Origin: Betaproteobacteria bacterium
GTDB taxonomy: Bacteria > Pseudomonadota > Gammaproteobacteria > Burkholderiales > SG8-39
Direction of reading: 5' to 3'
Length of the DNA: 64,000 nt
NCBI GenBank assembly: GCA_004297625.1
Contig: SCTY01000075.1
Location: 1-64,000 of the forward strand
Shown here: positions 7,751 through 16,665 of the stretch, piece by piece
Numbering within the stretch: the stretch's first letter is position 1
How the letters are laid out: each line of letters begins with the position of its first letter
The notes under the pieces: model-generated
What the model saw: the letters and a program-made list of their open reading frames with translations, nothing else
What the model was told of the DNA's origin: nothing
Databases searched by the model: none
Made by a program: the position numbers and the translations under genes

Positions 7751-8899
7751 TTACTTCGTCTTTCTGCGCGGCCGCCTGACGACCGGCTTTCGGCGGAAAT
7801 AATAGTCGTAAGCGAGCCTCGGACTCGCCTGGGTGGCCAAATACCAGCGCACCGCACGCGCAGCGAACTGGCGCTGGGATTCTTCGATTTCGCGAAAAAG
7901 CGGTTCGGACCGGTGCGTACTGGCAGCCGCCTCATGCGCCTCCAGTTGCTTGCGCAGCACCGAATCGGGCGTCGCGTAGGCCACGACCGCTTCGTTGGCC
8001 AGCATGGCGACGTAATCCTGGGAATACCGGTCGATCGCCTTCCAGGACATGTCGGCCGATGCCGCTTCGACGGCGTTCGCGATGACGGCTCTCAGCCTCG
8101 AGGGCAGCGCGTCGAACTTTGCCTTGTTGAGCAGGATCTCGAACTGCTCGGCATTCTGGTGGTAGCTGCGCATCATGTAGACCTTTGCAACTCGGGGAAG
8201 GCCCAAGGCGCGGTCGGAAGTCGGGTTGTTGTTTTCCACCGCGTCGAGGTCGGGCAGGCCGCGGGCGACTGCGGACGCGATGTCCCCGGCGGTAAGCGCG
8301 CTCGCCTTGACGCCCAGCCCGGCAAACAGCTCGGCCGGCGTGCCGCCGATGCCGATCGTCAGCCCGTTGAGATCCCCAGGCTTGGTGATGCGCTTCTTGA
8401 ACCAGCCAAGGGGTTGTGTAGGCATCGGGCCGTAAAGGAAAGCAGCCACGTTGGCGCCGATCGCGTCGTAGATCTTCGCCAGCAATGCGTTGCCGCCGCC
8501 GTACTTGTGCCAAGCGAGCAGCATGTTGGCGTCCATGCCGAACGCCGGACCCGAGCCCCACAGCACCAGTGCCGGATGCTTGCCGTAATGATGGCTGAGC
8601 AAGCCGTGGGCGCCGTCCAACGCCCCTTTGCCGACCGCCTCGAGCAGCTGCGTCGCTGGTACTACGGTATCGGCGGGCAGCATCTCGATTCGAAGCTCGT
8701 CACCCGTAAGATCGCCTACTTTCTTCGCGAAATCGAGCGCGTACTCGTGGAAGATATCCTTCGCCGGCCATGCGCTCTGCCAGCGCATGCTGATGACGCC
8801 CTGCGCGCGCACGAGCGCGGGGAAACCGAGCGCGCCCGCCGCGCCCGCACCGGCAAGAAACCTACGCCGCGAACGACGCGATGTTTCGCGCTTCCTCAT
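7751..8899 (-). CDS. Second TRAP periplasmic binding protein, Tat-exported
   Basis: A 382-residue paralogue of the neighbouring DctP protein. It has its own Tat signal (SRRSRRRFLAGAGAAGALG, ending near LVRAQG) and shares the blocks MRWQSAWPAKDIFHEYA, GPMPTQPLGWFKKR and NNPTSD. Its C-terminus is unusually basic (RRKPVVRRPRRKTK), unlike its paralogue. No permease genes lie between the two binding proteins, so it probably either shares the downstream DctQM or is an orphan receptor. The ATG at 8899 is chosen for the Tat motif; the ribosome site is weak. It overlaps the 3' end of the NhaD-like gene by 38 bases. Confidence 0.88.
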   Translation of the reverse strand: MRKRETSRRSRRRFLAGAGAAGALGFPALVRAQGVISMRWQSAWPAKDIFHEYALDFAKKVGDLTGDELRIEMLPADTVVPATQLLEAVGKGALDGAHGLLSHHYGKHPALVLWGSGPAFGMDANMLLAWHKYGGGNALLAKIYDAIGANVAAFLYGPMPTQPLGWFKKRITKPGDLNGLTIGIGGTPAELFAGLGVKASALTAGDIASAVARGLPDLDAVENNNPTSDRALGLPRVAKVYMMRSYHQNAEQFEILLNKAKFDALPSRLRAVIANAVEAASADMSWKAIDRYSQDYVAMLANEAVVAYATPDSVLRKQLEAHEAAASTHRSEPLFREIEESQRQFAARAVRWYLATQASPRLAYDYYFRRKPVVRRPRRKTK

Positions 8900-10310
8900 C
8901 GATGTTCCCGCGGGGTAGAGCTCCGATATCTCTGCCCTGCAGGTGTCCGGCCTCCATGGCGAGCGCATCGATTCTATAACAGCTATATCGCTGGACCGAT
9001 GTTTGCGGCGCCGACGTGCGCTTGTCCTTGTGCGGTGCACGCGGCACCCAGCCCACGAGCGCGAGCATCACGAAGAATCCGAGGATGTAGGCGACCGCTA
9101 CGTGCCAGCCCTCCTTGAGCCAACGGCCGACCGACTTGGCCTGGGGGTACATGTTGGAAATGGCCACGCCGGCCGAGGAGCCGAACCAGATCATCGAGCC
9201 GCCGTAGCCGACGGCGTAGGCAAGCACGCCCCAGTCATAGCCGCTCTGCTTCAGGGCAAGCGCGGTCAGCGGAATGTTGTCGAACACCGCCGAGATGAAG
9301 CCCAGGCTGAATGCGCTTTGCCACGACGCCGAGGGCAGCTTCTCGACCGGCATCATCGACGCGATGGTGACGAGCGAGAGGAGAAAGATCGAGCCCTTGA
9401 ATGCCTCCGGCAAAAGGCTCCATTGCGGCCTGCGCAACGGCGTGCAAATGAGAATCGCTGCCCAGACGGTGCCGCCGATCACCGGGAAGCGGTCGAGCAC
9501 CTCGGGAAACTTGAGGTTGGCGGCCACGTTGGCGGCGATCGCGGCGATCAGAATGAACGCGACGATCGCGACGCGCGTCCAGTCCACGCGAATGCCGGCC
9601 GGTGCGTCCTTCGTAATCGGTGCGAAAGCTTGCTGCTGGCGCGCCGCGACGAGCCCGCTGACCACCAGCGCTACGATTGCCGCGGCGTAAGCGTGAATGA
9701 CGTCCAGGGGATCGACGCCATCGATCCACATCATGGTCGTGGTGGTATCGCCGACCACGCTGCCCGAGCCGCCGGCGTTCGACGCTGCGACGATCGCCGC
9801 CAGATAGCCGATGTGCACCTTGCCGCGGAATACGACCCGCGCCATGGTGCCGCCGATCAGCGCAGCGGCGATGTTGTCCAAGAACGAGGACAGCACGAAC
9901 ACCATGGCGAGCAGCCAGAAACCGCCCCACCAGCTGTCGGGAAGGATCTTCGGCAGCTCGGCGGGCACCATGCTGTCCTCGAAATGCCGGGAAAGCAGCG
10001 CGAATCCGAGCAGCAGGCCGAGGAGATTGGCGAGGATCACCCATTCGTGCGCCATGTGCAGAGCCAGCCCGCTCAGGCCCGCTCCGGTCTTGAAGCCGGT
10101 GAAGCCGAGCTTATAAAGGGTGACCACCGCCAGGCCGATCAAGGCAACTTGCAGCGTGTGGTGGTGAAACAGCGCTACGCCGGCGAGCGTAAGACCGAAG
10201 AGCACGAAGTCGATCGGCACGCCGAGCCCGGCGGCCGCCGCGCCGATCACCAGCGCGCCAACGAAGATTCCCCGCTCGCGCGCAAGCGCGTGCATCAATA
10301 CTTGCTTCAA
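8862..10310 (-). CDS. NhaD-like Na+/H+ antiporter (ion transporter superfamily)
   Basis: A 482-residue protein with about 11 membrane helices of the ion-transporter superfamily (NhaD/ArsB/CitMHS). Diagnostic motifs are SSFLDNIAAALIGG, SNAGGSGSVVGDTTTTMMWIDG (NhaD-like GDTTTTM) and the second inverted-repeat motif FDNIPLTALAL. It most likely exchanges sodium for protons; a carboxylate carrier is the alternative. The start is TTG 10310 with GGGAGG upstream; ATG 10295 is possible. The last ~50 residues, after VPRAPHKDKR, are soluble and unlike family members, and overlap the promoter and start of the next gene. Confidence 0.8.
   Translation of the reverse strand: MKQVLMHALARERGIFVGALVIGAAAAGLGVPIDFVLFGLTLAGVALFHHHTLQVALIGLAVVTLYKLGFTGFKTGAGLSGLALHMAHEWVILANLLGLLLGFALLSRHFEDSMVPAELPKILPDSWWGGFWLLAMVFVLSSFLDNIAAALIGGTMARVVFRGKVHIGYLAAIVAASNAGGSGSVVGDTTTTMMWIDGVDPLDVIHAYAAAIVALVVSGLVAARQQQAFAPITKDAPAGIRVDWTRVAIVAFILIAAIAANVAANLKFPEVLDRFPVIGGTVWAAILICTPLRRPQWSLLPEAFKGSIFLLSLVTIASMMPVEKLPSASWQSAFSLGFISAVFDNIPLTALALKQSGYDWGVLAYAVGYGGSMIWFGSSAGVAISNMYPQAKSVGRWLKEGWHVAVAYILGFFVMLALVGWVPRAPHKDKRTSAPQTSVQRYSCYRIDALAMEAGHLQGRDIGALPRGNIDEEARNIASFAA
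8971..8982 (-). promoter_or_regulatory. Candidate -10 region upstream of second TRAP binding protein
   Basis: An exact copy of the 12-mer at 7697-7708 (CTGTTATAGAAT on the minus strand), about 70 bases before the second binding-protein start and inside the 3' end of the NhaD-like gene. Two identical elements ahead of two paralogous genes point to shared control. Confidence 0.4.
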
Positions 10311-10342
10311 AGCTCCCTCCCCGCTTTGTGCTTATTATAGGT

Positions 10343-11464
10343 TCAGCTTCCTTGCTCCCAGCGGGTGCAGGCGTCGCGCACCACGTCCGCCAGTGAGCCG
10401 CGCGCCGCGTAGCGGCGGCGCAGCCAGGCTGCGTCGGATTCGCCCACGCGCACGCCCGCCGCGAGCTCCTCGAGCAGCTCGGAGGATCCGAGGCGAAAAG
10501 CATGCGGCGCGATCAACGCGATGGTCTCGAGAATATCGTCGCCGATTTTCTTCCTGGCTCCCGCGTAAGGATCGACCATGTCGCCGCGCGTGCCGAAGCG
10601 GCAGGCCTCGAAGCGGTTGTAGCTGTTGACGAGATACACGGAGCGCGAGGGCTCGCGCGGGTGCTCGGTCAGAAAGTAGGCGCAGAGCGCCTGCGCGTAT
10701 GCTGCAAGCAGGGCGGCGCGGCGCGTGGTGAGCGGCGTGTCGCAGACGCGGATCTCCACCGTGCCGTACTCGGGCTTGGGGCGGATGTCCCAGTAGAAGT
10801 CCTTCATGCTGGCGACGATGCCGAAGCGCTTCATGGTGGTGAAGTACTCGAGGAAATCGGCCCACCCGGAAACGAACGGCATATGCCCGGCGAGCGGAAA
10901 GGCGCTGACGGCGGTAAGGCGCGAGGACTGGAACGAGGTGTCCTCGCCCTGGTAGAACGGCGACGCTGCGGACAGCGCGATGAAATGCGGCACGTAGCGC
11001 GTCAGCATGTGCGTGAAGTAAATCGCCTCGTCGCCGCCAGGGCAGCCGACATGGATATGCTGGCCGAAAACGGTGAACTGCTTGGCGAGATAGCCGTAGC
11101 GCTCGACCACGGAGCGGAAGCGCTCGTTCGGGTAGATGCGGCGGTCTGCCCAGTCGTGAAAAGGGTGGGAGCCGCCGCCGCATACGCGAACGTTGAGCAC
11201 GCCGGCTTCGCGCACCACCGCCTGGCGCATGACTTCCAGCTCGTGCATGAGCGCAGCGCTGTCCGCGTGCACCGAGCTGTTCAGCTCGATCATGCTCTCG
11301 GTGATCTCGGGTTTCATGGCGCCGGGCAGCTTGCGCTTGGAAAGGCGCGCGAGCAGGTCGTCGGCGTCGCGCGAGAGATCCATGTCGTGCGCTCGCACGA
11401 GCTGCAACTCGATCTCGACGCCGAGCGTCAGCCCGGCCGAGGCGCTGAAGGCGAGCTCATCCAT
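10343..11464 (-). CDS. ybdK: YbdK-type carboxylate-amine ligase (GCS2 family)
   Basis: A 373-residue member of the glutamate-cysteine ligase 2 family, ATP-dependent enzymes that join the gamma-carboxyl of glutamate (or a similar acid) to an amine. Family motifs are LTLGVEIELQLV near the start, KPEITESMIELNSSVH, the HVRVCGGGSHPFHDW-like region, FGQHIHVGCP, and EIRVCDTPLTTRRAA. The real substrate of YbdK enzymes is often unknown; gamma-glutamylcysteine synthesis is weak. The ATG at 11464 overlaps the end of the antiporter gene by 8 bases. It lies in an operon with a gamma-glutamyl hydrolase and a Kef-like antiporter. Confidence 0.88.
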   Translation of the reverse strand: MDELAFSASAGLTLGVEIELQLVRAHDMDLSRDADDLLARLSKRKLPGAMKPEITESMIELNSSVHADSAALMHELEVMRQAVVREAGVLNVRVCGGGSHPFHDWADRRIYPNERFRSVVERYGYLAKQFTVFGQHIHVGCPGGDEAIYFTHMLTRYVPHFIALSAASPFYQGEDTSFQSSRLTAVSAFPLAGHMPFVSGWADFLEYFTTMKRFGIVASMKDFYWDIRPKPEYGTVEIRVCDTPLTTRRAALLAAYAQALCAYFLTEHPREPSRSVYLVNSYNRFEACRFGTRGDMVDPYAGARKKIGDDILETIALIAPHAFRLGSSELLEELAAGVRVGESDAAWLRRRYAARGSLADVVRDACTRWEQGS

Positions 11465-12662
11465 TGGGACGCGCTTCCCCGGCACGGCGCAGGGCGAACT
11501 GCGTCGCAAGCGGACCGATCAGCTCCAGTATTACGACCGCCGAGAGCACCACGGCGGCGAGCTCCTTGCCGAAGGCCGGATAAAGGCTCGTGGTGTCGCG
11601 CACCATGACCACCGCAGATCCCGACAAGGGAAGGAGCGCGATCGTGAGCAAGCCGGCCCCGCCCGGCCGAATGCCCGAAAGCGGTCCGAAGAGGAGCAGC
11701 GCCAGTCCCTTGCCGAGGAAGCGCACGACGATATAGGCCGCAACCACGGTCGCTGCCACGGCGTTGAAAGCCGAGAACTCGAGGCTGGCCCCTACGAGGA
11801 CGAAGAGGATCACGAAGAAAAGCTGCGCGCCGTAGCCGAAGTGCACCGGCAGCAGCGCGTGCTCGTGGTCCAGGTTGCGCGCAAGGATGCCGAGGGTGAT
11901 CAGGGTCAGGCTGACCGACAGCTTCAGCGCATGCGCGACCCCGACGGTCACGATGACCATCGCGACGAGCAGGACGAACTGCAGCTCCTCGCGCTTGCCG
12001 AGCCAGGCGGCGAGCCGCAGCATCAGCAGGCACGCGAGGTAACCCGCGAAGATCGAGCCGCAGAGCAGATACAGAGGATGGAAGAGCGCCTGTTCCCAGG
12101 TCGCCTTGTGCTCTAGATGGAGAAACGGCAGTAGCAGCGTGAGCAGCACGTAGGCGAATACGCTGTTAACCGCGGTGAAGAGCAGCATGCGCTCGGTAAT
12201 CTGCCCCTCGGCGCGCAGATCGCTCGCCACCAGCATTACCACCGCTGGGGACGTCGCTGTGCCGATCGCAGCCGCCATGGCGGCGAGCACCGGCCGGAAG
12301 TCGAAGTACACCAGCGCGCCGAATATCGACCAGAAGCAGAATGCGCTCTCGGCAACCGCGGTAGCGAGCAGCCAGCGGTTGAGCCGCAGCCATTTCAAGT
12401 CGAGCCGGAAACCCAGCTCGAAGACGATCAGGCCGACCGACAGATCGACCAGAATTCTCAGATCGAACAGCATGTTGTCGGTGAGCAGGTTGACCCCCTG
12501 CGGCCCGAGGACCGCCCCGGCGACGGCATAGCCCGTGATGCGCGGCAGCGACGCGTAGCGGCGCACCGCCTCCCCGGCGAGCAGCCCCACGATGACCAGC
12601 GCGCCGAACACCGCCGCGTGCGACAGGACCGGCGGCAGCGCAGGAAGGAAGTCGCGGATCAT
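11457..12662 (-). CDS. Kef-type cation:proton antiporter (CPA2), no RCK domain
   Basis: A 401-residue membrane protein with about 12 helices of the Na_H_exchanger (CPA2) type. Early helices carry GYAVAGAVLGPQGVN and LSVGLIVFELGFRLD; the core has AAIGTATSPAVVMLVASD, and a later helix LVGASLEFSAF. It ends after the membrane part, so it lacks the cytoplasmic nucleotide- and glutathione-sensing RCK/KTN domain of KefB and KefC. It overlaps the upstream hydrolase gene by ATGA and the downstream YbdK gene by 8 bases, so all three proteins are almost certainly made together. The transported ion (K+ or Na+) cannot be read from the sequence. Confidence 0.85.
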   Translation of the reverse strand: MIRDFLPALPPVLSHAAVFGALVIVGLLAGEAVRRYASLPRITGYAVAGAVLGPQGVNLLTDNMLFDLRILVDLSVGLIVFELGFRLDLKWLRLNRWLLATAVAESAFCFWSIFGALVYFDFRPVLAAMAAAIGTATSPAVVMLVASDLRAEGQITERMLLFTAVNSVFAYVLLTLLLPFLHLEHKATWEQALFHPLYLLCGSIFAGYLACLLMLRLAAWLGKREELQFVLLVAMVIVTVGVAHALKLSVSLTLITLGILARNLDHEHALLPVHFGYGAQLFFVILFVLVGASLEFSAFNAVAATVVAAYIVVRFLGKGLALLLFGPLSGIRPGGAGLLTIALLPLSGSAVVMVRDTTSLYPAFGKELAAVVLSAVVILELIGPLATQFALRRAGEARPNG

Positions 12663-13492
12663 GCGCCGCCGCGCGCCGCCTCGAGGAACTCCTCGAGTAT
12701 CGGGGCGCTGTCGAGCGAATCGCCGTCGCCGGGGTAGTGGAATTCCGGATGCCATTGCACCCCGAACACGTAGCCCTTGCCGCTGCCGCGGATCGCTTCG
12801 ACGACCCCGTCCGGCTCCGACCATGCTTCGACCCGCAGCCCCCTGCCGAGCGCCTTGACCGACTGGTGATGGATCGACGTAACCCGCGGCCGCTCGACGC
12901 CGCGGTACAAGCGCGCGAGCCGCGACCCCGGCTCGAAGCGGATGCCGTGCCGGTGCTTTTCGTAGTCGTCGGTCACGTGCTCCTGGGCTTCGGCGATCTG
13001 CGTGGTCACGTCCTGGAACAACGTGCCGCCGAAAGCGACATTGATGAGCTGCGCTCCACGGCATATGCCGAGCACGGGCTTGCCGGCCTCGACGAACTCG
13101 TGCACCAGCTCGATCTCGTAGACGTCGCGCAGCCGATCGCCCGCCCATGCCTGGTTGAGCGGCTCCTCGCCGTAAGTCAGGGGGCTGACGTCCGAGCCGC
13201 CCTGCAGCACCAGTCCATCGAGGACCCTCGCGTAGTCCGCCACGCGGATATTGCTCGGGTGGATCAAGCTGTCCTTGGCGACCGTGGGTACCATGAAAAC
13301 GAGCACGTCGCGCGACATCACCCAGTGCGCGACGGATTGCTCGAGGTACTGCAGCGTCTTCGACTGGATGCCCTTGCCTTCGGGCCGGGGGTGGAACAGG
13401 CGCGGCGACACGCCGATCTTCAGCGCATCGGGAGAGACTTTTCTGGACAATGCCCGGCGCAGCGAGTGCGCCGCGCGCCGCAGGGGGATCAC
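12659..13492 (-). CDS. Peptidase C26 / gamma-glutamyl hydrolase (PuuD-like class I amidotransferase)
   Basis: A 277-residue class I glutamine-amidotransferase fold protein of peptidase family C26, which cleaves gamma-glutamyl bonds (as E. coli PuuD does with gamma-glutamyl-GABA). The nucleophile is C144 in GICRGAQL, and the His-Glu pair is in GVQWHPEFHYPG (about 249-251). The GTG at 13492 is the best available start, although the ribosome site overlaps it; an internal start is possible. First gene of the operon with the antiporter and YbdK ligase, so ligation and cleavage of a gamma-glutamyl bond are co-encoded. Confidence 0.85.
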   Translation of the reverse strand: MIPLRRAAHSLRRALSRKVSPDALKIGVSPRLFHPRPEGKGIQSKTLQYLEQSVAHWVMSRDVLVFMVPTVAKDSLIHPSNIRVADYARVLDGLVLQGGSDVSPLTYGEEPLNQAWAGDRLRDVYEIELVHEFVEAGKPVLGICRGAQLINVAFGGTLFQDVTTQIAEAQEHVTDDYEKHRHGIRFEPGSRLARLYRGVERPRVTSIHHQSVKALGRGLRVEAWSEPDGVVEAIRGSGKGYVFGVQWHPEFHYPGDGDSLDSAPILEEFLEAARGGA

Positions 13493-13534
13493 CCCCTCAG
13501 TCTATCGCCTTGCCTGCTTCCTCTACCAGCTTGA

Positions 13535-14950
13535 TCAGGCCGCCTTCAGCGCGACGAACACCTCGTCCAGCATCTTCTTCGCGTCGCCGAACAGCATGCG
13601 ATTATTGTCCTTGTAGAAGAGCGGATTGTCCACGCCCGCGTAGCCCGAAGCCATGCTGCGCTTCATGACGATCGAGGTTTTCGCCTTCCACACTTCCAGC
13701 ACCGGCATGCCGGCGATCGGGCTGTTGGGATCTTCCTGCGCCGACGGGTTCACTATGTCGTTGGCGCCGATGACCATGGACACGTCGGTGTCCGGAAAGT
13801 CGCCGTTCAGCTCGTCCATCTCCTGCACGATGTCATAGGGCACCTTCGCCTCGGCAAGAAGCACGTTCATGTGGCCGGGCATGCGGCCCGCGACCGGGTG
13901 GATGCCGAACCGCACGTTCACACCCTTGTCGCGCAGGTACTTGGTGATCTCGTATACCGCGTGCTGCGCCTGCGCCACCGCCATGCCATACCCGGGGACG
14001 ATGATCACGTTCTTGGAACCGCGCAGGAGCTCGGCGGTCTCCGCCGCCGTGATCGGAGACACCTCCCCGGCAGGCTGCGCGCCCTTCGCCGCCGGCGCGC
14101 CGCCCTCGGTGCCGAAACCGCCGGCGATCACGCTGATGAAGTTGCGGTTCATCGCGCGGCACATGATGTAGGAAAGAATCGCGCCGCTCGAGCCGACCAA
14201 CGCCCCGGTGACGATGAGCAGGTCGTTGTTCAGCATGAAGCCCGTCGCTGCCGCCGCCCACCCGGAATAGCTGTTCAGCATCGAGATGACGACCGGCATG
14301 TCCGCGCCGCCGATCGCCATGACCATGTGGATGCCGAAAAGCAGCGAAATGACCGTCATTACGACGAGCGGCGTCATGCCGTCCGCAATCGAATGCGTGT
14401 TGATGAAAACGCCGCCGAAGTAGATCACGGCCAGCAGGCCAGCGAGATTGATCCAGTGGCGTGCCGGCAGCAGCACCGGCTTGCCGCTGATCTTGCCCGA
14501 GAGCTTGCCGAACGCGATCACCGAGCCGGAGAAGGTGACGGCGCCGATCAGGACGCCGATGTAGATCTCCAGCTCGTGGATCGTCTTCTCGGGTCCCTGG
14601 AAAGTGGCCGTGGCGGCCGGATCGATGTAGTTGGCGAAACCGATCAGCACCGCCGCGAGGCCGACCAGGCTGTGCATCAGCGCGACCAGCTCGGGCATCT
14701 GCGTCATCCTGACAATGCGCGAGGCGTAAATGCCGCTGACCGCCCCCACCAGCATCGCGCCGACGATCCAGGCGTATCCGGCGGAGGTGACCTGCGGGCC
14801 GAACACGGTCGCCAGCACGGCGATGGTCATGCCGATCATGCCGTAGAGGTTGCCGCGGCGCGAGGTCTCGGGATTGGAAAGCCCGCCGAGGCTCAGGATG
14901 AAGAGGATCGTCGCCCCGACGTAGGAGACCGTTGAAAGAGTTGCAGGCAT
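13535..14950 (-). CDS. pntB: NAD(P) transhydrogenase subunit beta
   Basis: A 471-residue beta subunit of the proton-translocating transhydrogenase, which drives hydride transfer from NADH to NADP+ with the proton gradient. About 9 N-terminal membrane helices (to residue ~265) are followed by an Ala/Pro linker and the soluble NADP(H)-binding domain III, with its NVIIVPGYGMAVAQAQ dinucleotide loop, VRFGIHPVAGRMPGHMNVLLAEA, and GANDIVNPSAQ. Size and domain order are normal. It follows pntA by 12 bases in the same operon. Confidence 0.97.
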   Translation of the reverse strand: MPATLSTVSYVGATILFILSLGGLSNPETSRRGNLYGMIGMTIAVLATVFGPQVTSAGYAWIVGAMLVGAVSGIYASRIVRMTQMPELVALMHSLVGLAAVLIGFANYIDPAATATFQGPEKTIHELEIYIGVLIGAVTFSGSVIAFGKLSGKISGKPVLLPARHWINLAGLLAVIYFGGVFINTHSIADGMTPLVVMTVISLLFGIHMVMAIGGADMPVVISMLNSYSGWAAAATGFMLNNDLLIVTGALVGSSGAILSYIMCRAMNRNFISVIAGGFGTEGGAPAAKGAQPAGEVSPITAAETAELLRGSKNVIIVPGYGMAVAQAQHAVYEITKYLRDKGVNVRFGIHPVAGRMPGHMNVLLAEAKVPYDIVQEMDELNGDFPDTDVSMVIGANDIVNPSAQEDPNSPIAGMPVLEVWKAKTSIVMKRSMASGYAGVDNPLFYKDNNRMLFGDAKKMLDEVFVALKAA

Positions 14951-14962
14951 GTGGGGTCTCCT

Positions 14963-16564
14963 TTACTTGCGGAACATTTCCAGCATGCGCTGGGTGACGG
15001 CGAATCCGCCGAACATGTTGATCGAGACGAGCGCGATGCTGACGACAGCGACTCCCACGATCCACGCCGTGGGCCTGTCGGCAGTTTCCGTGATCGGCGG
15101 TGCGACCTGCACCAGAGCCCCGATCGCGATGATGCTGCTGATCGCGTTGGTTACGCTCATCAGCGGCGTGTGCAGCGCCGGGGTCACGTTCCAGATCACC
15201 ATGTAGCCGACGAAGCACGCCAGCACGAACACCGTGAAGTGCGCCAGGAACGCGGCGGGCGCATTGGCGCCGATGAACCAGAAAATCACCGCGGCCACGA
15301 GAAACACGATGGCCGTGCTCTTCGCGGAAGCCGGTGCGCTTGCACCGCCATGGCCATGCGCCTTCGCGGGCGCCTTGGTTGCCACGGCGGCCGGCGCCGC
15401 GGCGGGCGGCTTGGCGGCCGGCGCCGCGGAAAGCTTGGGCGGCGGCGGCGGCCAGGTGATCTTGCCTTCCTTGATCACCGTGGTGCCGCGGATCACCTCG
15501 TCGTCCATGTCGACGTTGATGGTGCCGTCCTTGGTCTTGCACAGCTCCTCGGTCAAGCGCAGCAAGTTCGTCGCGTACAGCGTGCTCGATTGCTTCGACA
15601 GGCGGCTCGGCAGATCGGTGTAGCCGATGAGGGTGACGCCGTGCTTGACGGCCACCTTCCCGGGCTCGGTGAGCTCGCAGTTGCCGCCCTGCTCGGCCGC
15701 CATGTCGACGATCACGCTGCCCGGCTTCATCGAGCGCACCATTTCGGCGGTGATCAGCTTCGGCGCCGGCTTGCCGGGAATGAGAGCGGTGGTGATGATG
15801 ATGTCGGCGTCTTTTGCCTGCTTGGCGAAGACCTCGCGCTGCGCCTTCTGGAAGCCCTCGCTCATCACCTTGGCGTAGCCGCCCACGCCGGAGCCTTCTT
15901 CCTGATATTCGACGCCGACGAATTCCGCGCCCATGGACTTCACCTGGTCGGCGACTTCGGGCCGCGTGTCGTTCGCGCGCACGATGGCGCCCAGCCCGGA
16001 GGCCGTGCCGATCGCCGCAAGTCCCGCCACGCCGGCGCCGATTACGAACACCTTGGCCGGCGGTACTTTGCCCGCGGCGGTGATCTGCCCGGTGAAGAAG
16101 CGCCCGAAGTGGTGCGCCGCCTCGATCACCGCGCGGTAGCCGGCGATGTTGGCCATCGAGGAGAGCGCATCCAGCTTCTGCGCGCGGGACATGCGCGGCA
16201 CGCTGTCCATCGCCAGCACCGTGGCCTTCTTCGCCGCCAGTGCCTGCATGAGATCAGGGTTCTGCGCCGGCCAGATGAAGCTCACCAGCGTGCCGCCCTC
16301 GCGCATCAGGCGGACTTCGTCCATGCTCGGCCCTCTAACCTTGAAAACGATGTCGGCGCTCGCCCACAGGCGCGCCGCGTCGTCGATGATTTCGGCGCCC
16401 GCCGCGCGGTAGGTGTCGTCCGCGAAGTTCGCCGCATCGCCGGCGCCGGACTGCACCGCGACCCGGAATCCCAGCTTGATGAGCTTCTCGACGACTTCGG
16501 GCGCGCTGGCAACACGCTTCTCGCCTGCCGCGGTCTCGCGCGGCACTCCGATCAACTGCGGCAT
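14963..16564 (-). CDS. pntA: NAD(P) transhydrogenase subunit alpha (single chain)
   Basis: A 533-residue alpha subunit. Residues 1-375 form the NAD(H)-binding domain I (start MPQLIGVPRETAAGEKRV; VFVIGAGVAGLAAIGTA nucleotide fold; RANDTRPEVADQV). An Ala/Pro-rich linker (about 380-425) leads to four C-terminal membrane helices. Domain I and the membrane part are on one chain, as in E. coli, rather than split into PntAA and PntAB. A TAGAAT box 43 bases upstream on the minus strand (16607-16612) could be its -10 element, and AGAGGGA precedes the ATG. Confidence 0.97.
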   Translation of the reverse strand: MPQLIGVPRETAAGEKRVASAPEVVEKLIKLGFRVAVQSGAGDAANFADDTYRAAGAEIIDDAARLWASADIVFKVRGPSMDEVRLMREGGTLVSFIWPAQNPDLMQALAAKKATVLAMDSVPRMSRAQKLDALSSMANIAGYRAVIEAAHHFGRFFTGQITAAGKVPPAKVFVIGAGVAGLAAIGTASGLGAIVRANDTRPEVADQVKSMGAEFVGVEYQEEGSGVGGYAKVMSEGFQKAQREVFAKQAKDADIIITTALIPGKPAPKLITAEMVRSMKPGSVIVDMAAEQGGNCELTEPGKVAVKHGVTLIGYTDLPSRLSKQSSTLYATNLLRLTEELCKTKDGTINVDMDDEVIRGTTVIKEGKITWPPPPPKLSAAPAAKPPAAAPAAVATKAPAKAHGHGGASAPASAKSTAIVFLVAAVIFWFIGANAPAAFLAHFTVFVLACFVGYMVIWNVTPALHTPLMSVTNAISSIIAIGALVQVAPPITETADRPTAWIVGVAVVSIALVSINMFGGFAVTQRMLEMFRK

Positions 16565-16665
16565 GGATTTCCCTCTATGGGTTGCTGCACCTGGATGTTT
16601 TCGCAGATTCTAACCCGGCACCGCGCGCCTGCTGCGGGCTGAACGCGTGTCACGTTTGACCTGCA

